DNA of 33,213 bases, from positions 1-33,213 of the forward strand of contig CALMIC010000151.1 in the NCBI GenBank assembly GCA_937864065.1, written 5' to 3'. This document shows positions 19,435 through 28,666 of the stretch, in pieces; within the stretch, counting starts at the first letter, position 1, and every line of letters begins with the position of its first letter. This DNA is from an uncultured Cellvibrionales bacterium (GTDB taxonomy: Bacteria > Pseudomonadota > Gammaproteobacteria > Pseudomonadales > UBA7239). Made by a program: the position numbers and the translations under genes. The notes beneath the pieces are model-generated. The model did not search any database. It worked only from the letters and a program-made list of their open reading frames with translations, and was not told the DNA's origin.

Positions 19435-20540
19435 GGCTTGCCAGTCGCCTCATCGGGCGTGGAATCCGGCGATGCCTCGACCTTGTCGCCGTCGGCTACC
19501 ATTTCCTGGCCTACAGTGATCAGGTTGATCTCGCTTGGCAGACCGGTGACCCAGACACCTTCCGCGCTTTCGCGCACCACCTGCACATGGTGGAACTCGA
19601 CGCGCTGCTGGTCGTTGATGATGCGCACGCCGACTTTGCCGGCATCATCGAGCGCGAGTACGGCCGGTGTGATGCGATGGGCGATGACTTCCTGCAGCGG
19701 AATGGTGATGCGGGCGGTAATGCCGTCGCGCACCGCCGTGCCCTGGGTGTCCAGCATCGCCTCGATGCGGTAGGTACGCGTCTGCGGATCGGCCGTGCGG
19801 CCGATGAAGCTGATCTGGCCGGGAATGGTGTCGCCATCCGCCAGGGTCACGTAGGCTGGCTGGCCCAGTGCGAGCGGTGCCACTTCCCGTTCGGAAGCCT
19901 GGCCAGTGGCGAGCAGGGAAGCTTCATCCATCAGGCGGGCGCAGATGGCGCCGCGATCCATCAGGTCGCCGATATCGGCGGGCCGGTCCTCGATATAGCC
20001 GGCGAAGGGCGCGCGCATCTGCAGGTGTTCGACAGCCAGTTCGGCGGCCTTGAGGTTGGCGCGGGCGTTTTCCAGCGCTGCCTTGCTCGCGGCAATCATG
20101 GTGGCCGACAGCAGGCCTTTCTCCAGCAGGCGCAGGGCTCCTTCATGGTCGATGGTGGCCTTCTCGAGCGAGGCGCGTGCTTGCGCCAGCTGCACATGGC
20201 GCCCGTCCTCCGACAGTTCGCACAGTACGTCGCCGGCTTGTACTCGCTGCCCTTTTTCAACCGGCACGGCAATGACACGGCCGGCAATCTCTGCCTTCAC
20301 ATCGACCACGCGCTTGGCCTCGGTGCGGCCCCGCACGACAATCTCGACCCGCTGCGGGCTGGCAACCAGGTGACGGGTACGTACCCTTGCGACCGTAGGA
20401 GCCTTGGTTGCACCAGCCTCTGGCGTGGCTTCAGTGGCCATGTCCGGCGCCGGCGCCGGGCGCTCCTTGAATACACCGCTGAGCATCCAGACTGATACCG
20501 TGACAATGATCAGGCTGGCGATGAGATAGGTTTTTTTCAC
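19431..20540 (-). CDS. RND efflux periplasmic adaptor (membrane fusion protein); proposed GTG start at 20540
   Basis: VEKGQRVQAGDVLCELSEDGRHVQLAQARASLEKA...MRAPFAGYIEDRPADIGDLMDRGA; stop overlaps the permease ATG. Confidence 0.9.
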   Translation of the reverse strand: MKKTYLIASLIIVTVSVWMLSGVFKERPAPAPDMATEATPEAGATKAPTVARVRTRHLVASPQRVEIVVRGRTEAKRVVDVKAEIAGRVIAVPVEKGQRVQAGDVLCELSEDGRHVQLAQARASLEKATIDHEGALRLLEKGLLSATMIAASKAALENARANLKAAELAVEHLQMRAPFAGYIEDRPADIGDLMDRGAICARLMDEASLLATGQASEREVAPLALGQPAYVTLADGDTIPGQISFIGRTADPQTRTYRIEAMLDTQGTAVRDGITARITIPLQEVIAHRITPAVLALDDAGKVGVRIINDQQRVEFHHVQVVRESAEGVWVTGLPSEINLITVGQEMVADGDKVEASPDSTPDEATGKP

Positions 20541-20697
20541 GTACGGGTCTCCGTCGGGTACTGCCGGGACGAAAGGCAAAAGACAGTTATTGATCAACAG
20601 GTTATTATTCAGTTGCGAGTGTGGTGGTCATATCTGCACTTTCCACACGGCCTTTGCGGTTTGGCTCTAAGCGTTGTTGCTGATGCTGTGTACTTAT

Positions 20698-20711
20698 GTG
20701 AACTGGTTCAC
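20698..20711. promoter_or_regulatory. Candidate operator dyad GTGAAC-TG-GTTCAC in divergent intergenic region
   Basis: Perfect 6-bp arms between the RND adaptor gene (-) and 20742-20933 (+). Confidence 0.4.
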
Positions 20712-20741
20712 GCTTTCAGGTGTTTCTGACGGGAGAAAGGG

Positions 20742-20933
20742 ATGGGTACTTTTTTTATCTGCCTGATGCTGGTGGTCATTGCCTGGCTGCTGTGGCTGAA
20801 TTACCAGACGCTGGATGGCTTCAATGAGGACCTGAAGCAGCTGCGCCTGCTGGTGGGCCACATCGAGCGCAAGGTGTCTGGTGAACCGGTATTGCCGATC
20901 GAGGGGCCGACGACAGAGGTGCCAGAAAACTGA
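20742..20933 (+). CDS. Small single-TM protein of unknown function (63 aa)
   Basis: MGTFFICLMLVVIAWLLWLNYQTLDGFNEDLKQLRLLVGHIERKVSGE...; GGGAGAAAGGG upstream. Confidence 0.6.
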   Translation: MGTFFICLMLVVIAWLLWLNYQTLDGFNEDLKQLRLLVGHIERKVSGEPVLPIEGPTTEVPEN

Positions 20934-20957
20934 TACAGGCGGCTCTTGCTGCTGCTG

Positions 20958-21650
20958 TCAGAGATCCTGTACCAGCGATTCGTTGAAGTCGTTGTCCGGT
21001 TTGTTATCTGCCGGTGCGCCGAATTCCAGGTTCCATTCTTTCAGTACCTCGGCCAGCGCCACCGCCTGGTCGTGCAGGGCAAGCAACTCTTCCCGGGAGC
21101 CTTTGGGGCCCATGTACATCTTGATGGCACGGCCCTTGGCCACCAGTGGGTGGTTCGGGTGCTGCATCTTGTAGACTTCCAGCTTCCAGCGCACCCCGTG
21201 CACCATGCTGCGGTAGAAGATCAGCTTGGTGTTGAGACTGATGCCGCCGATTTCTTCCAGTTTGCCGAATACCGAGAAATCGGTGCCGAACAGTGATATT
21301 TCCTTGCTAGCCGGGTCGGCCACGACCGTCGCGTTGCGTTTGCCTTCTGCCAGGATGGCCAAGTCGCCAAACAGTTCGCCCGGTGTGATGTAGTTCACCG
21401 GATGGGTGTTCTCATTGACTTCATCGGCGTAGACAGCCAGCTTGCCTTTCAGCACGAAGTACATCCAGGTATCGACATCGCCTTTTTTCATCACCACACC
21501 GCCCGGATCGAGGTCGACGATGCGGGAGTGGCGCAACAGGATGTCGTACTGCCACGGCTCCGACTTGGAGACATCGCGGTAGAACGGGATGCTGGCCAGC
21601 AGTTTGTCTATCTTGTCGCGCGGCAGGCCGCTGATGGGTTTGATTTGCAT
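20958..21650 (-). CDS. Cyclic-nucleotide-binding-domain protein without an evident HTH domain
   Basis: IPFYRDVSKSEPWQYDILLRHSRIVDLDPGGVVMKKGDVDTWMYFVLKGKLAVYAD...YITPGELFGDLAILAEGKRNATVVA. Confidence 0.85.
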   Translation of the reverse strand: MQIKPISGLPRDKIDKLLASIPFYRDVSKSEPWQYDILLRHSRIVDLDPGGVVMKKGDVDTWMYFVLKGKLAVYADEVNENTHPVNYITPGELFGDLAILAEGKRNATVVADPASKEISLFGTDFSVFGKLEEIGGISLNTKLIFYRSMVHGVRWKLEVYKMQHPNHPLVAKGRAIKMYMGPKGSREELLALHDQAVALAEVLKEWNLEFGAPADNKPDNDFNESLVQDL

Positions 21651-21772
21651 GGCTGATCGTGACCGGTACCACAAAACTGTTGCCGGTGCTGTCGCAACCG
21701 GATGATGCTGCAGTTTACACCACCGCTGCCACCAAGGAATGCCATTGCGCCAATTTGCCGATACGGCTCGCC

Positions 21773-22849
21773 TCAGGCGAGGTCAGCCAGCGGATGGTTT
21801 GTGACAGGCTGCACAAAATGTGCAGCGATATAGTCGTCCGGTACAGCGGCGATCGACGGGAAACGCCAGCGGGGCTGCTTGTCCTTGTCCACCAGTTGGG
21901 CCCGCACCCCTTCCGGGAAATCCGGATGGCGGCAGCACTGCACCGAGAGTGTCCACTCCATGCGGAAAGCGTCTGCCAGGCCCAGTGAGCGCCCGCGGCG
22001 CAGTTGTTCCTCGACGATGCGGGCGGTGACCGGGCAGCCGCGGGCAAGGTTTTCCAGCGCGTGCGTGAACCAGTCTTCAGGTATAGCCAGCTGTTGCAAG
22101 TTGGCCACGGCGGAGGCCAGCGGCACATTGCAGCTGTCGGCCAGTGTCTGCAAGTGGGGAGCCAGCCGGGGGGTGGTGCAGGCAGCCGGCAATGCTTGCA
22201 GCAGGCCTGCCAGCAATCTGCGATTGTGGTCGGCATCCGCCGCCCAGCCCGCATTGGCCAGCAGGCCTGGCAGCGCATCGCGGGCAAGGTCGTCGAGCAG
22301 GTAATCGGCCAGGCCGAGGGCTACGGCATCTGCGCCGTTCCACTCGCAACCGGTGATGCCGAGGAACAGCCCCAGGCCGGGCGGCAGGCGGTTCAGGAAA
22401 TGGCTGGCACCGACATCCGGGTAAAGGCCGATGCTGGTTTCCGGCATCGCGCAGCGGGTCGAACCGGTGACCACCCGGTGCGAGGCACCGACCAGCAGGC
22501 CCAGCCCGCCGCCCATCACCACGCCATGTCCCCAGGCGAGCACTGGCTTGGGGTAGCGGTGTATCGCGTAATCGAGCCGGTATTCCTGCCCGAAGAAGCG
22601 CTCGCAGTAGTCGTCACCGGCAAGGATGCCCAAGCGCATGCGCCGCACATCCCCGCCGGCGCAGAAAGCGCGGCCCTCTCCCTGCAGTACGATGCAGGCC
22701 ACATCATCCCGGCAGGCCCATGCCTCAAGCTGTGCGCGAGCTGCCACGGCCATCTCGAGCGTCAGGGCGTTAAGTGTCCTGGGTGATGCCAGCGTGAGCC
22801 AGCCGGTCACAAAGCCGTTCGCGGCTGCCTGCTCGTGAATGGAAATCAT
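21773..22849 (-). CDS. Enoyl-CoA hydratase/isomerase family protein, 3-hydroxyisobutyryl-CoA hydrolase-like
   Basis: CIVLQGEGRAFCAGGDVRRM; RYPKPVLAWGHGVVMGGGLGLLVGASHRVVTGSTRCAMPETSIGLYPDVGASHFLNRLPP. Confidence 0.9.
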   Translation of the reverse strand: MISIHEQAAANGFVTGWLTLASPRTLNALTLEMAVAARAQLEAWACRDDVACIVLQGEGRAFCAGGDVRRMRLGILAGDDYCERFFGQEYRLDYAIHRYPKPVLAWGHGVVMGGGLGLLVGASHRVVTGSTRCAMPETSIGLYPDVGASHFLNRLPPGLGLFLGITGCEWNGADAVALGLADYLLDDLARDALPGLLANAGWAADADHNRRLLAGLLQALPAACTTPRLAPHLQTLADSCNVPLASAVANLQQLAIPEDWFTHALENLARGCPVTARIVEEQLRRGRSLGLADAFRMEWTLSVQCCRHPDFPEGVRAQLVDKDKQPRWRFPSIAAVPDDYIAAHFVQPVTNHPLADLA

Positions 22850-22919
22850 GCGGTTAGCCCGTGTTTATCTGTGCAACGGCCGCTACAATAGCACCCTTGT
22901 GATTGTTGCCGGACATGCC

Positions 22920-24107
22920 ATGAAACTGCCGAACCTCCTCAAGCGTTTTTCGCTCTGCCTACCGCTGCTGTTTGCCGCTGTGCCCGTCGTTGCCGAGCCG
23001 GTGCCGGCGCCGCCCCAGCTGAATGCGAAGTCGTGGATCCTGATGGACGCGACAACCGGTTCGATCCTGCTGGAACAGAATGCCGACGAGAAATTGCCGC
23101 CGGCCAGCCTGACGAAGCTGATGACCAGTTATGTGCTGTCGTATGAAGTGGAAGCCGGTAGGGTTCGCAACGAGGACATGGTTACGATCAGCAAGAACGC
23201 CTGGTCACAGAACCCGGTATTCGGTGCCAAGTTCAACGGTTCATCGCTGATGTTCATCGCGCCGGACAAGCCGGTCTCGATCATCGACCTGCACCGCGGC
23301 ATCGTGATTTCGTCCGGCAATGATTCGACGGTGGCCGTCGCCGAACACCTGGCGGGCAGTGAACCGGCCTTTGCCGACATGATGAACCAGCATGCGCAGC
23401 GGCTGGGCATGGCGAACACCCATTTTGTCAATTCGCACGGGTTGGATGACCCGCAGCACTACACCACGGCCCGCGACCTCGCGATCCTGTCCCGCGCGAT
23501 CATCAAGACCCAGGATTACCCGCTGCATAAAGAAAAGGAGTTCACTTACAACGGCATCAAGCAGACGAACCGCAATGGCCTGTTGTGGACCGACCCGACT
23601 GTCGATGGCCTGAAGACCGGTTATACCGAGGGCGCCGGTTACTGCCTGGTGGCGTCGGCGCTGCGTGATGGCACACGCCTCATTTCCGTGGTGATGGGCG
23701 CCCCGAGCATCAAGGAGCGTGAAGCACAGACAATGACACTGCTCAACTATGGCTTCCGTTTCTTCCAGTCGATCAAGCTGTTTGATGCGAACCAGGCGTT
23801 GGATACGCGCCGCGTCTGGAAAGGCGCAGAAGACCAGCTGACAGTGATTCCTGCCCGTGAGGTATCCATGGTCGTGGCGCGCAATGTGGCAGCCAACCTC
23901 AAGACCGAGGTGCAGATTGAAAGCCCGCTTATCGCCCCCATATCGGCAGGGCAGAAAGTGGGCCAGATTCTTGTGAAGAACGGCGATGAAGTGGTCTATA
24001 CCGTCGATGCGGTGGCGCAAGCCGAGGTTCCGCGCGCCGGTTTCTTCGGTGTGCTGTGGGACAGCATCGTCTTGCTGTTCTCCGGCCTTTTCGGTATGCA
24101 GGTCTGA
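22920..24107 (+). CDS. dacA: D-alanyl-D-alanine carboxypeptidase (PBP5/6 family)
   Basis: PPASLTKLMTSYVLSYEVEAG (SxxK), SGN motif (VISSGNDSTVAVAEHLAGSE), KTGYTEGAGYCLVASA; gene order dacA-ybeD-lipB-lipA. Confidence 0.95.
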   Translation: MKLPNLLKRFSLCLPLLFAAVPVVAEPVPAPPQLNAKSWILMDATTGSILLEQNADEKLPPASLTKLMTSYVLSYEVEAGRVRNEDMVTISKNAWSQNPVFGAKFNGSSLMFIAPDKPVSIIDLHRGIVISSGNDSTVAVAEHLAGSEPAFADMMNQHAQRLGMANTHFVNSHGLDDPQHYTTARDLAILSRAIIKTQDYPLHKEKEFTYNGIKQTNRNGLLWTDPTVDGLKTGYTEGAGYCLVASALRDGTRLISVVMGAPSIKEREAQTMTLLNYGFRFFQSIKLFDANQALDTRRVWKGAEDQLTVIPAREVSMVVARNVAANLKTEVQIESPLIAPISAGQKVGQILVKNGDEVVYTVDAVAQAEVPRAGFFGVLWDSIVLLFSGLFGMQV

Positions 24108-24120
24108 GCAGGGTATTCCC

Positions 24121-24390
24121 GTGAGCCAACAGGAACCGCCAAGAATCGAGTTTCCCTGTCGCTATCCGGTCAAGGTGATGGGCGTGGCCGGTGACGAGTT
24201 CCGTGTGGCTACACTCTCGGTATTCGAGCGCCATGCCGGCACGATCAGCGAAACCGATGTCGTCATCCGCGAAAGCAGCGGCGGCAACTATGAGGCGATC
24301 ACGATCACCATCACGGCCACCGGTGTCGAACAGCTGCAGGCAATCTTTGCCGACCTGAAAGGACACCCGCTGGTCCGCATGGTCTTGTAA
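24121..24390 (+). CDS. ybeD: YbeD/DUF493-family protein (proposed GTG start)
   Basis: IEFPCRYPVKVMGVAGDEFRVATLSVFERHAG...LQAIFADLKGHPLVRMVL between dacA and lipB. Confidence 0.9.
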   Translation: MSQQEPPRIEFPCRYPVKVMGVAGDEFRVATLSVFERHAGTISETDVVIRESSGGNYEAITITITATGVEQLQAIFADLKGHPLVRMVL

Positions 24391-24393
24391 GGT

Positions 24394-25053
24394 ATGGATA
24401 CACTGCTGGTCCGCTCCTTCGCCGGATTGCAGGATTACAGCAGCACATGGCAGGCCATGCAGGCTTTCACGGCGGCGCGCTTGTCGGGTACGGCAGACGA
24501 ACTTTGGTTCCTCGAACATCACCCCGTTTTTACCCAGGGACAGGCCGGGCGCGTTGAGCACGTGCTAGCGCCCGGCGCTACACCCGTGATCCGCAGCGAC
24601 CGCGGCGGGCAGGTAACGTGGCATGGCCCTGGCCAGCTGATGACATATCTGCTGCTGGACACCCGCCGCCGCCAGCTGGGTCCCCGCCAACTGGTCTCGC
24701 TGCTGGAACAGGCGACCATTGCAGTGCTGGCTGAACTCGGGCTGGCGGGGTACGCCCGTGCCGATGCACCGGGTGTCTACGTGAACTTGCCCGTTTGTGG
24801 TGAAGCCAAGATTGCTGCCATCGGCCTGCGTTTCCGCCAGCAGGGCTGCTACCACGGCGCAGCGCTGAATATCGATTGCGAACTGGAGCCCTATGCACGC
24901 ATCAATCCCTGCGGTCACGCGGGGATGACCGTTACCAGGCTGGCAGATTTGCTGCCTGCCTGGCCTGCGCGCAGCGACATCGAGCAGCGCCTGACGCAAC
25001 AACTGGCCATGGCGCTAAACTACCGCGATATCCTGAGGTTGTCCGCCCCATGA
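24394..25053 (+). CDS. lipB: Octanoyl-[ACP]-protein N-octanoyltransferase
   Basis: [16 protein letters not shown]...[28 protein letters not shown]...[27 protein letters not shown]. Confidence 0.96.
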   Translation: MDTLLVRSFAGLQDYSSTWQAMQAFTAARLSGTADELWFLEHHPVFTQGQAGRVEHVLAPGATPVIRSDRGGQVTWHGPGQLMTYLLLDTRRRQLGPRQLVSLLEQATIAVLAELGLAGYARADAPGVYVNLPVCGEAKIAAIGLRFRQQGCYHGAALNIDCELEPYARINPCGHAGMTVTRLADLLPAWPARSDIEQRLTQQLAMALNYRDILRLSAP

Positions 25054-26042
25054 CAGATGATAGGTTCCGCACTGCAGAGAAGGCCGGCCGCAGCAAAGGC
25101 CTGCCGGTCGGTGAAAAACTGCGTGCTGCCGACAAAGTGCGACATGCGGCCAGCAACCTGATTGCGAGCGACCAGGGCTTGCGCAAGCCGGCATGGATCC
25201 GCGCCCGCATCCCGTCCGGTGCCAATGTGCAGCGCGTGCGCACGATACTGCGCGAGCGCAAACTGGCGACGGTGTGCGAGGAGGCATCCTGCCCGAACCT
25301 CGGTGAATGTTTCAGTGGTGGCACGGCCACGTTCATGGTGATGGGCGATATCTGCACACGGCGCTGCCCGTTCTGCGATGTGGCGCACGGGCGGCCTAAA
25401 CCGCTGGACCCGGACGAGCCGCGCCTTTTGGCCGAGGCCATCGCCGAACTGGGCCTGCGCTATGTCGTCATTACGTCGGTGGACCGCGACGACCTCGACG
25501 ACGGCGGTGCCGCCCACATTGCGGCCTGCATCCGCGAAACGCGGGCGCTGAATCCCGCCATCACCATCGAGACCCTGGTGCCGGATTTCCGGGGCCAGCT
25601 CGACGTGGCGCTGGATATCCTCGCCGCCGAGCCGCCGGACGTGCTCAACCACAACCTCGAGACTGTGCCCCGCCTTTACAAGAGCGTCCGGCCGGGCGCC
25701 ATTTACCCGCATTCTCTGCAGTTGATGCAGCGGTTCAGCCGGCAGGTGCCGGCGGTGCCGACCAAGTCTGGCCTGATGCTGGGGCTGGGGGAAGACAGGG
25801 AAGAGGTGGTGGGGGTGCTGCGCGATTTGCGCGCCCACGGCGTGTCGATGCTGACCCTCGGCCAGTACCTGCAGCCAACCCGTGCACACTTGCCGGTGCA
25901 GCGCTATGTCGAGCCGGTTGAATTTGAGGAGCTCGCCCTTATTGCCCGCGAGCTGGGTTTCAGTAACGTGGCCAGTGGTCCCATGGTGCGCTCCTCCTAC
26001 CACGCCGATAAACAGGCTGGTGCATTTCTGTCCGTACAATAA
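25050..26042 (+). CDS. lipA: Lipoyl synthase (radical SAM)
   Basis: [40 protein letters not shown]...; ATG overlaps the lipB stop. Confidence 0.97.
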   Translation: MTDDRFRTAEKAGRSKGLPVGEKLRAADKVRHAASNLIASDQGLRKPAWIRARIPSGANVQRVRTILRERKLATVCEEASCPNLGECFSGGTATFMVMGDICTRRCPFCDVAHGRPKPLDPDEPRLLAEAIAELGLRYVVITSVDRDDLDDGGAAHIAACIRETRALNPAITIETLVPDFRGQLDVALDILAAEPPDVLNHNLETVPRLYKSVRPGAIYPHSLQLMQRFSRQVPAVPTKSGLMLGLGEDREEVVGVLRDLRAHGVSMLTLGQYLQPTRAHLPVQRYVEPVEFEELALIARELGFSNVASGPMVRSSYHADKQAGAFLSVQ

Positions 26043-26056
26043 TGAGATTTATTATC
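26038..26056. promoter_or_regulatory. Candidate Fur-box-like site upstream of the PBP-like/porin cluster
   Basis: AATAATGAGATTTATTATC matches 15/19 positions of the E. coli Fur consensus GATAATGATAATCATTATC by hand count; an AT-rich patch in GC-rich surroundings. Confidence 0.4.
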
Positions 26057-26194
26057 AATAATGGCGGAATGTGAAAAAAATGTCATATAACCCATGGGAA
26101 TTCCGTCACATTTTGATAGGCTGAAGGCCGTCGAGAGGACAGGATTCAACACTGTCCGGTAGGCCGGCATAAAAAAACCAGAGAGATTGTCATC

Positions 26195-26647
26195 ATGTAC
26201 AACAAGAAGCCCTCCGTAGGCACAGTGCTCTCCCGAAGCCTCGCATTGACCATAGCCTCCCTGGCTTTTGCCTCAGCGGCACAGGCCGAGATTGCTGTAA
26301 TCGTTAACAAGAGTGTCGCAGCGTCCCAGGTTTCAACAGAGGTTGTGTCGGATATTTTTCTCGGCAAGGTCAATACGTTGCCAGATGGAACCAGACTGAC
26401 GCCTGTTGACCAGGAAGCAAACCAGTCAGCAAGAACCGAGTTCTATGCCAAGGTTGTGAAAAAGGATGATGCGCAACTGAATGCCTACTGGTCGAGACTG
26501 ATTTTTACGGGCAAGGGTGAGCCGCCGAAAAAACTGGCAGACAATGCTGAAGTGATTGCACTCGTAAAAAGCAATGCGGGAACAGTAGGGTATGTTGATG
26601 CTTCAGCAGTAAACGATTCTGTGAAAGTGTTGCTGCGAGTTCCCTGA
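26195..26647 (+). CDS. Small periplasmic PBP-like protein (PstS-like type 2 periplasmic-binding fold), copy 1
   Basis: Signal peptide ending AQA; VVSDIFLGKVNTLPDGTRLTPVDQ...ARTEFYAKVVKKDDAQLNAYWSRLIFTGKGEPPKK. Confidence 0.82.
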   Translation: MYNKKPSVGTVLSRSLALTIASLAFASAAQAEIAVIVNKSVAASQVSTEVVSDIFLGKVNTLPDGTRLTPVDQEANQSARTEFYAKVVKKDDAQLNAYWSRLIFTGKGEPPKKLADNAEVIALVKSNAGTVGYVDASAVNDSVKVLLRVP

Positions 26648-26707
26648 TTGCCAATAGACATACCAGATAATCATTCGGACAAACAACTAGAAAAGAGAGA
26701 CATCACT

Positions 26708-28093
26708 ATGAGCCAGAAAAAACAGTTGGCACTGATAATCTCGGCTTTGGCGGCCATGCCGTCAGCCCAGGCCATGACTGATGCGGAAATGGAGGCTCGC
26801 TTCAAGAAGTATGAGGAAAAAATTGAAGCCCTGCAGGCTGAAGTCAAAGAACTGAAGGCCAATGGCGGTGTGGTCTATGTTGAGGATATCGACAAGCAAA
26901 CGCGTCACAACGCCAAGCAGATCGCCGATATCCAGCACAAGATGGATGCTGAAGCTGAAAAACTCAAGATCAATGGCTTCATGACGGCTGCTGTTTCCGA
27001 TGGCGATGACCCGATCGAGGCGGCACATGACATCATGGATAACCCGAATTTCCGGGGAGATGCCAAGGCTGGCCTGCAGTTCAACTACAAGCTGGGCGAG
27101 AATTCACAGGCCGTGTTGCAGCTGGTAGCGCGCAGCCACGGTAATGAGTCCTGGGAAACCAACGCCGAGTGGGCCTATATCGATTACGGCATGAGTGAAA
27201 ACCTGCATGCCCGGATGGGTCGCCTGCGTATCCCGATGTACCTGTTCTCCGAGTCAATCGACGTCGGTTACACCTATCCGTGGACGCGTCCGCCTTTGGA
27301 GGTTTACCAGACTATCCTTACCTCCTACGAGGGGGCTGACCTGTTGTACAGCTTCAATACTGGCAGCGTAAACCACACCTTGCAGCCGTTTGTCGGCTCC
27401 AGCCTGAACAACGAGAATATCGACCAGCAGTACGACACATTCCCTGTGTTTGAAGGGGTTCCAGGTGCATACCCGCCGGTACGCGCCAGGCTCAAGATGG
27501 ACCTGAAAGACTTGTATGGCATATCGTTGAATTCGACTTGGGGCAACTGGACCACGAAGGTCACCGCGATGCACCTGGGCATAGATGGCAGCCTGGTTCT
27601 GCTTGATGGCTTGCCGTTGCCGCCGCCGCTGCCAGCTGTAGCTGCGGGTGAGGTGATTACCGAGGTCAGTGACAACCTGCAGTACTATGCGATTGGCGGC
27701 ATGTATGACAACGGTTCCTTGCTGGCCATGGCAGAAGTCGCGAACTTGCGCTCTTCCGATTACACCTTCATGGGCGATGGTGTTTCCGGTCACCTGACCG
27801 GCGGTTACCGTCTCGGTCGCTGGATGCCGTATGCCACTTATGCCTGGGCCCAGTCCTACAACGATTTCAATGATTTGTACCAGATGATGGGGGCAGTGCC
27901 GAACCGCAACATGAAGTCTGTGACGCTCGGTGTGCGCCGTGAGTTAACTAACCAGCTGTCTGCCAAGCTGGAGTGGGTCAACTATTTCGACCTGGAAAAC
28001 AATGGCAACCTGGAAAGCGGTGCTACCTCGTTTGCCGGTGCGCTGGGTGATGATGCCAATGTCTATACACTGTCACTGGATGCGGTGTTCTGA
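26708..28093 (+). CDS. Outer-membrane beta-barrel/porin-like protein with N-terminal coiled coil, copy 1
   Basis: Signal peptide; coiled coil EARFKKYEEKIEALQAEVKELK; amphipathic strands; ends in Phe (LSLDAVF), typical of outer-membrane proteins. Confidence 0.78.
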   Translation: MSQKKQLALIISALAAMPSAQAMTDAEMEARFKKYEEKIEALQAEVKELKANGGVVYVEDIDKQTRHNAKQIADIQHKMDAEAEKLKINGFMTAAVSDGDDPIEAAHDIMDNPNFRGDAKAGLQFNYKLGENSQAVLQLVARSHGNESWETNAEWAYIDYGMSENLHARMGRLRIPMYLFSESIDVGYTYPWTRPPLEVYQTILTSYEGADLLYSFNTGSVNHTLQPFVGSSLNNENIDQQYDTFPVFEGVPGAYPPVRARLKMDLKDLYGISLNSTWGNWTTKVTAMHLGIDGSLVLLDGLPLPPPLPAVAAGEVITEVSDNLQYYAIGGMYDNGSLLAMAEVANLRSSDYTFMGDGVSGHLTGGYRLGRWMPYATYAWAQSYNDFNDLYQMMGAVPNRNMKSVTLGVRRELTNQLSAKLEWVNYFDLENNGNLESGATSFAGALGDDANVYTLSLDAVF

Positions 28094-28109
28094 GAAAAGG
28101 ATAAATGAG

Positions 28110-28541
28110 ATGAAGCGCAGCATGACAAGAACTGCGACAGGAGTGATGCTTTCTCTGTTATTCACTGCCGCCGCACAGGCCGAGATTGCTATTGTGGTGA
28201 ACAACAGCGTAGGTCTGTCACAAATCAATGCGGATGTGGCGTCTGACATTTTCCTGGGCAAGCTGGATGCCTTGCCGGATGGCACCAGGATGGTGCCGAT
28301 TGACCAGGAAGATGGCCAGGCTGCCCGCACGGAGTTTTATACCAAGGTCGTGAAGAAAGACGCGGCGCAGCTGAATGCCTACTGGTCCCGGCTGATCTTT
28401 ACCGGCAAGGGTGAGCCGCCGAAAAAGGTAGCGGACAACGCCGAGGTCATTGCCTTGGTCAAGAGCAACCCGAATATTATCGGTTATGTTGATGGCTCTG
28501 CAGTCAACAGCTCCGTCAAAGTGCTGTTGCGTTTGCCTTGA
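28110..28541 (+). CDS. Small periplasmic PBP-like protein, copy 2 (paralogue of 26195-26647)
   Basis: VASDIFLGKLDALPDGTRMVPIDQEDGQAARTEFYTKVVKKDAAQLNAYWSRLIFTGKGEPPKK; aligns ungapped with copy 1. Confidence 0.85.
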   Translation: MKRSMTRTATGVMLSLLFTAAAQAEIAIVVNNSVGLSQINADVASDIFLGKLDALPDGTRMVPIDQEDGQAARTEFYTKVVKKDAAQLNAYWSRLIFTGKGEPPKKVADNAEVIALVKSNPNIIGYVDGSAVNSSVKVLLRLP

Positions 28542-28569
28542 GCCAGCCGGATGGTGTGATCTGGGTCAC

Positions 28570-28596
28570 AAAGGGGGCATAAACAGCCCCTTTTTG
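28570..28596 (+). terminator. Intrinsic terminator-like hairpin after PBP-like copy 2
   Basis: AAAGGGGGC-ATAAACA-GCCCCTTTTTG. Confidence 0.75.
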
Positions 28597-28666
28597 TTAG
28601 GAAGGTTTGACAGGTTTTTTACGCGTCGTTAATTTCGGCATTGCAAGGGAACCAGGAGGTATGTGC

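Noticed and set aside
17851-19773. 640-aa + strand ORF
   Set aside because: Antisense shadow of the RND permease and adaptor. Its composition (His/Gln/Asp-rich, no domain) is typical of antisense frames in GC-rich genes.
26090-26106. Overlapping palindromes CCCATGGG and GGAATTCC
   Set aside because: Short restriction-site-like palindromes, expected by chance. No further symmetry.
26080-26120. Possible Pho box (TGTCATATAA...CGTCACATTTT) upstream of the PstS-like gene
   Set aside because: The half-site spacing (about 23 nt) does not fit the 11-bp direct-repeat spacing of a Pho box and only one half is convincing. It was not listed as a site.
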